From positions 1-11,156 of the forward strand of contig JAAAUF010001153.1 of assembly GCA_015499985.1 (NCBI GenBank): a stretch of 11,156 bases of DNA. The letters run 5' to 3'. The notes below the pieces were generated by a model, which worked only from the letters and a program-made list of their open reading frames with translations, was not told where the DNA came from and ran no database searches. Both the position numbers and the translations under genes were made by a program. Positions 10,715 to 11,156 of this stretch are shown here, piece after piece (the first letter of the stretch is position 1; the number at the start of each line of letters is the position of its first letter). The DNA comes from Haplosporangium gracile (lineage: Eukaryota > Mortierellomycota > Mortierellomycetes > Mortierellales > Mortierellaceae).

Positions 10715-11156
10715 GACTGGAGTGATGGAAGTGTTGGTGAGGGTTCTTATTCGTTGCGTGTGAGTACAGAGTATGGCATGCAGGCGACGAGTGAAGGCAG
10801 CACTGGCATGTATAGTATAAGTGAAAGCGGTTGTTTTGTGGGTGTGGGTGTGATGGGCTATGAAAGAGTGATGACACGCTTTCCGCCAGTTGGGCAAACC
10901 GAGCGAGTGACCGTGACTGTCTTCTGATGGTTTCAAAAGAGCGTGAGCGTATCAGTTGGGATCAACGTTCCGCATCCATTTGAGAATCAGTTGCCTATGG
11001 TCGTTACTTGTGAGCCACAACTCGTAGAATAATGACTACCGGCGTGGCGCCAATCGCGTGCTGGTTTTATTGCATTTATTGATATCGCCTTTTTAGGTTT
11101 GTTCCTTCTCGACATGATAAAGGAAAGAGGACGTAAAGAGCGCTCTGCGCTAACTT
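10715..11156 (-). promoter_or_regulatory. 5' flank of NBAS
   Basis: These 442 bases hold no gene I can support. The first 220 bases upstream of NBAS are rich in CAC/ACA and CT on the minus strand and are probably leader and core promoter. A TTATACTATAC element lies at 10820-10810, and a CCAAT pentamer on the plus strand is at 11050-11054. The right end carries two minus-strand AATAAA motifs, listed separately, and a 10-bp palindrome (AGAGCGCTCT) at 11137-11146. Confidence 0.4.
11066..11080 (-). terminator. Possible poly(A) signals of a gene beyond the right edge
   Basis: AATAAA occurs twice on the minus strand, at 11080-11075 and 11071-11066. They lie more than 350 bases upstream of the NBAS start, where they make sense as the end of another leftward gene whose coding part lies outside the window. 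No recognisable C-terminal coding sequence is visible in 11081-11156. Confidence 0.3.

Noticed and set aside
10715..10936. N-terminal extension of NBAS from an ATG at 10936 (74 residues)
   Set aside because: The extension is His/Thr-rich, made of CAC/ACA leader-like sequence. The ATG at 10714 places LYDIDTVAIW near the N-terminus, as in animal NBAS.
11137..11146. 10-bp palindrome AGAGCGCTCT
   Set aside because: Single short palindrome at the window edge with no second copy or context; compatible with chance.

Overview
The window looks like a gene-dense nuclear segment of an early-diverging filamentous fungus. A Mortierella-like member of Mucoromycota is my best guess, from general character only. 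The supporting signs are: spliceosomal introns of only 89-128 nt with recognisable branch sites; very long CAG/CAA-coded glutamine tracts; CT-rich promoters; and animal-type genes (FAM72, NBAS-type Sec39) that budding yeasts lack or have reduced. There is no bacterial operon structure, IS element, CRISPR array, tRNA or rRNA.

Layout. Positions 1-871 are non-coding: a (GA)n microsatellite at the left edge, one possible first exon of a leftward gene (217-256, weak), then a CT-rich promoter with a TATA-like box. Positions 872-2870 (+) hold a two-exon gene for a 632-residue FAM72-family zinc protein embedded in low-complexity sequence. Positions 2871-3090 are the shared 3' region of two convergent genes (hairpin, TATG microsatellite, T-rich tract carrying minus-strand poly(A) signals). 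Positions 3091-4780 (-) hold a five-exon gene for the Golgi t-SNARE syntaxin-5/Sed5 (419 aa as reconstructed). Its first intron appears to be GC-AG. Positions 4781-5049 are a 269-bp spacer with the poly(A) signal of the upstream gene and the SED5 promoter. Positions 5050-10714 (-) hold a four-exon gene for a 1795-residue NBAS/Sec39 protein (N-terminal beta-propeller plus Sec39 domain). Positions 10715-11156 are its 5' flank, with two minus-strand poly(A) signals that hint at another leftward gene beyond the right edge.

How the genes relate. SED5 and NBAS lie head-to-tail on the minus strand and both serve ER-Golgi membrane traffic. NBAS/Sec39 is a subunit of the Dsl1/NRZ tether that receives COPI vesicles at the ER, and Sed5 is the Qa-SNARE of the early Golgi. 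FAM72 is transcribed toward them and has no obvious functional link; its animal relative binds the uracil-DNA glycosylase UNG2. Exon boundaries were worked out by hand from splice signals, reading phase and remembered family sequence, not from transcripts. I see no convincing undescribed multi-gene system. The most interesting items are the FAM72 domain apparently split by a disordered insert, the GC-AG intron, the (Gly-Gln)11 minisatellite in Sed5, and the stop-free 93-nt intron in NBAS.
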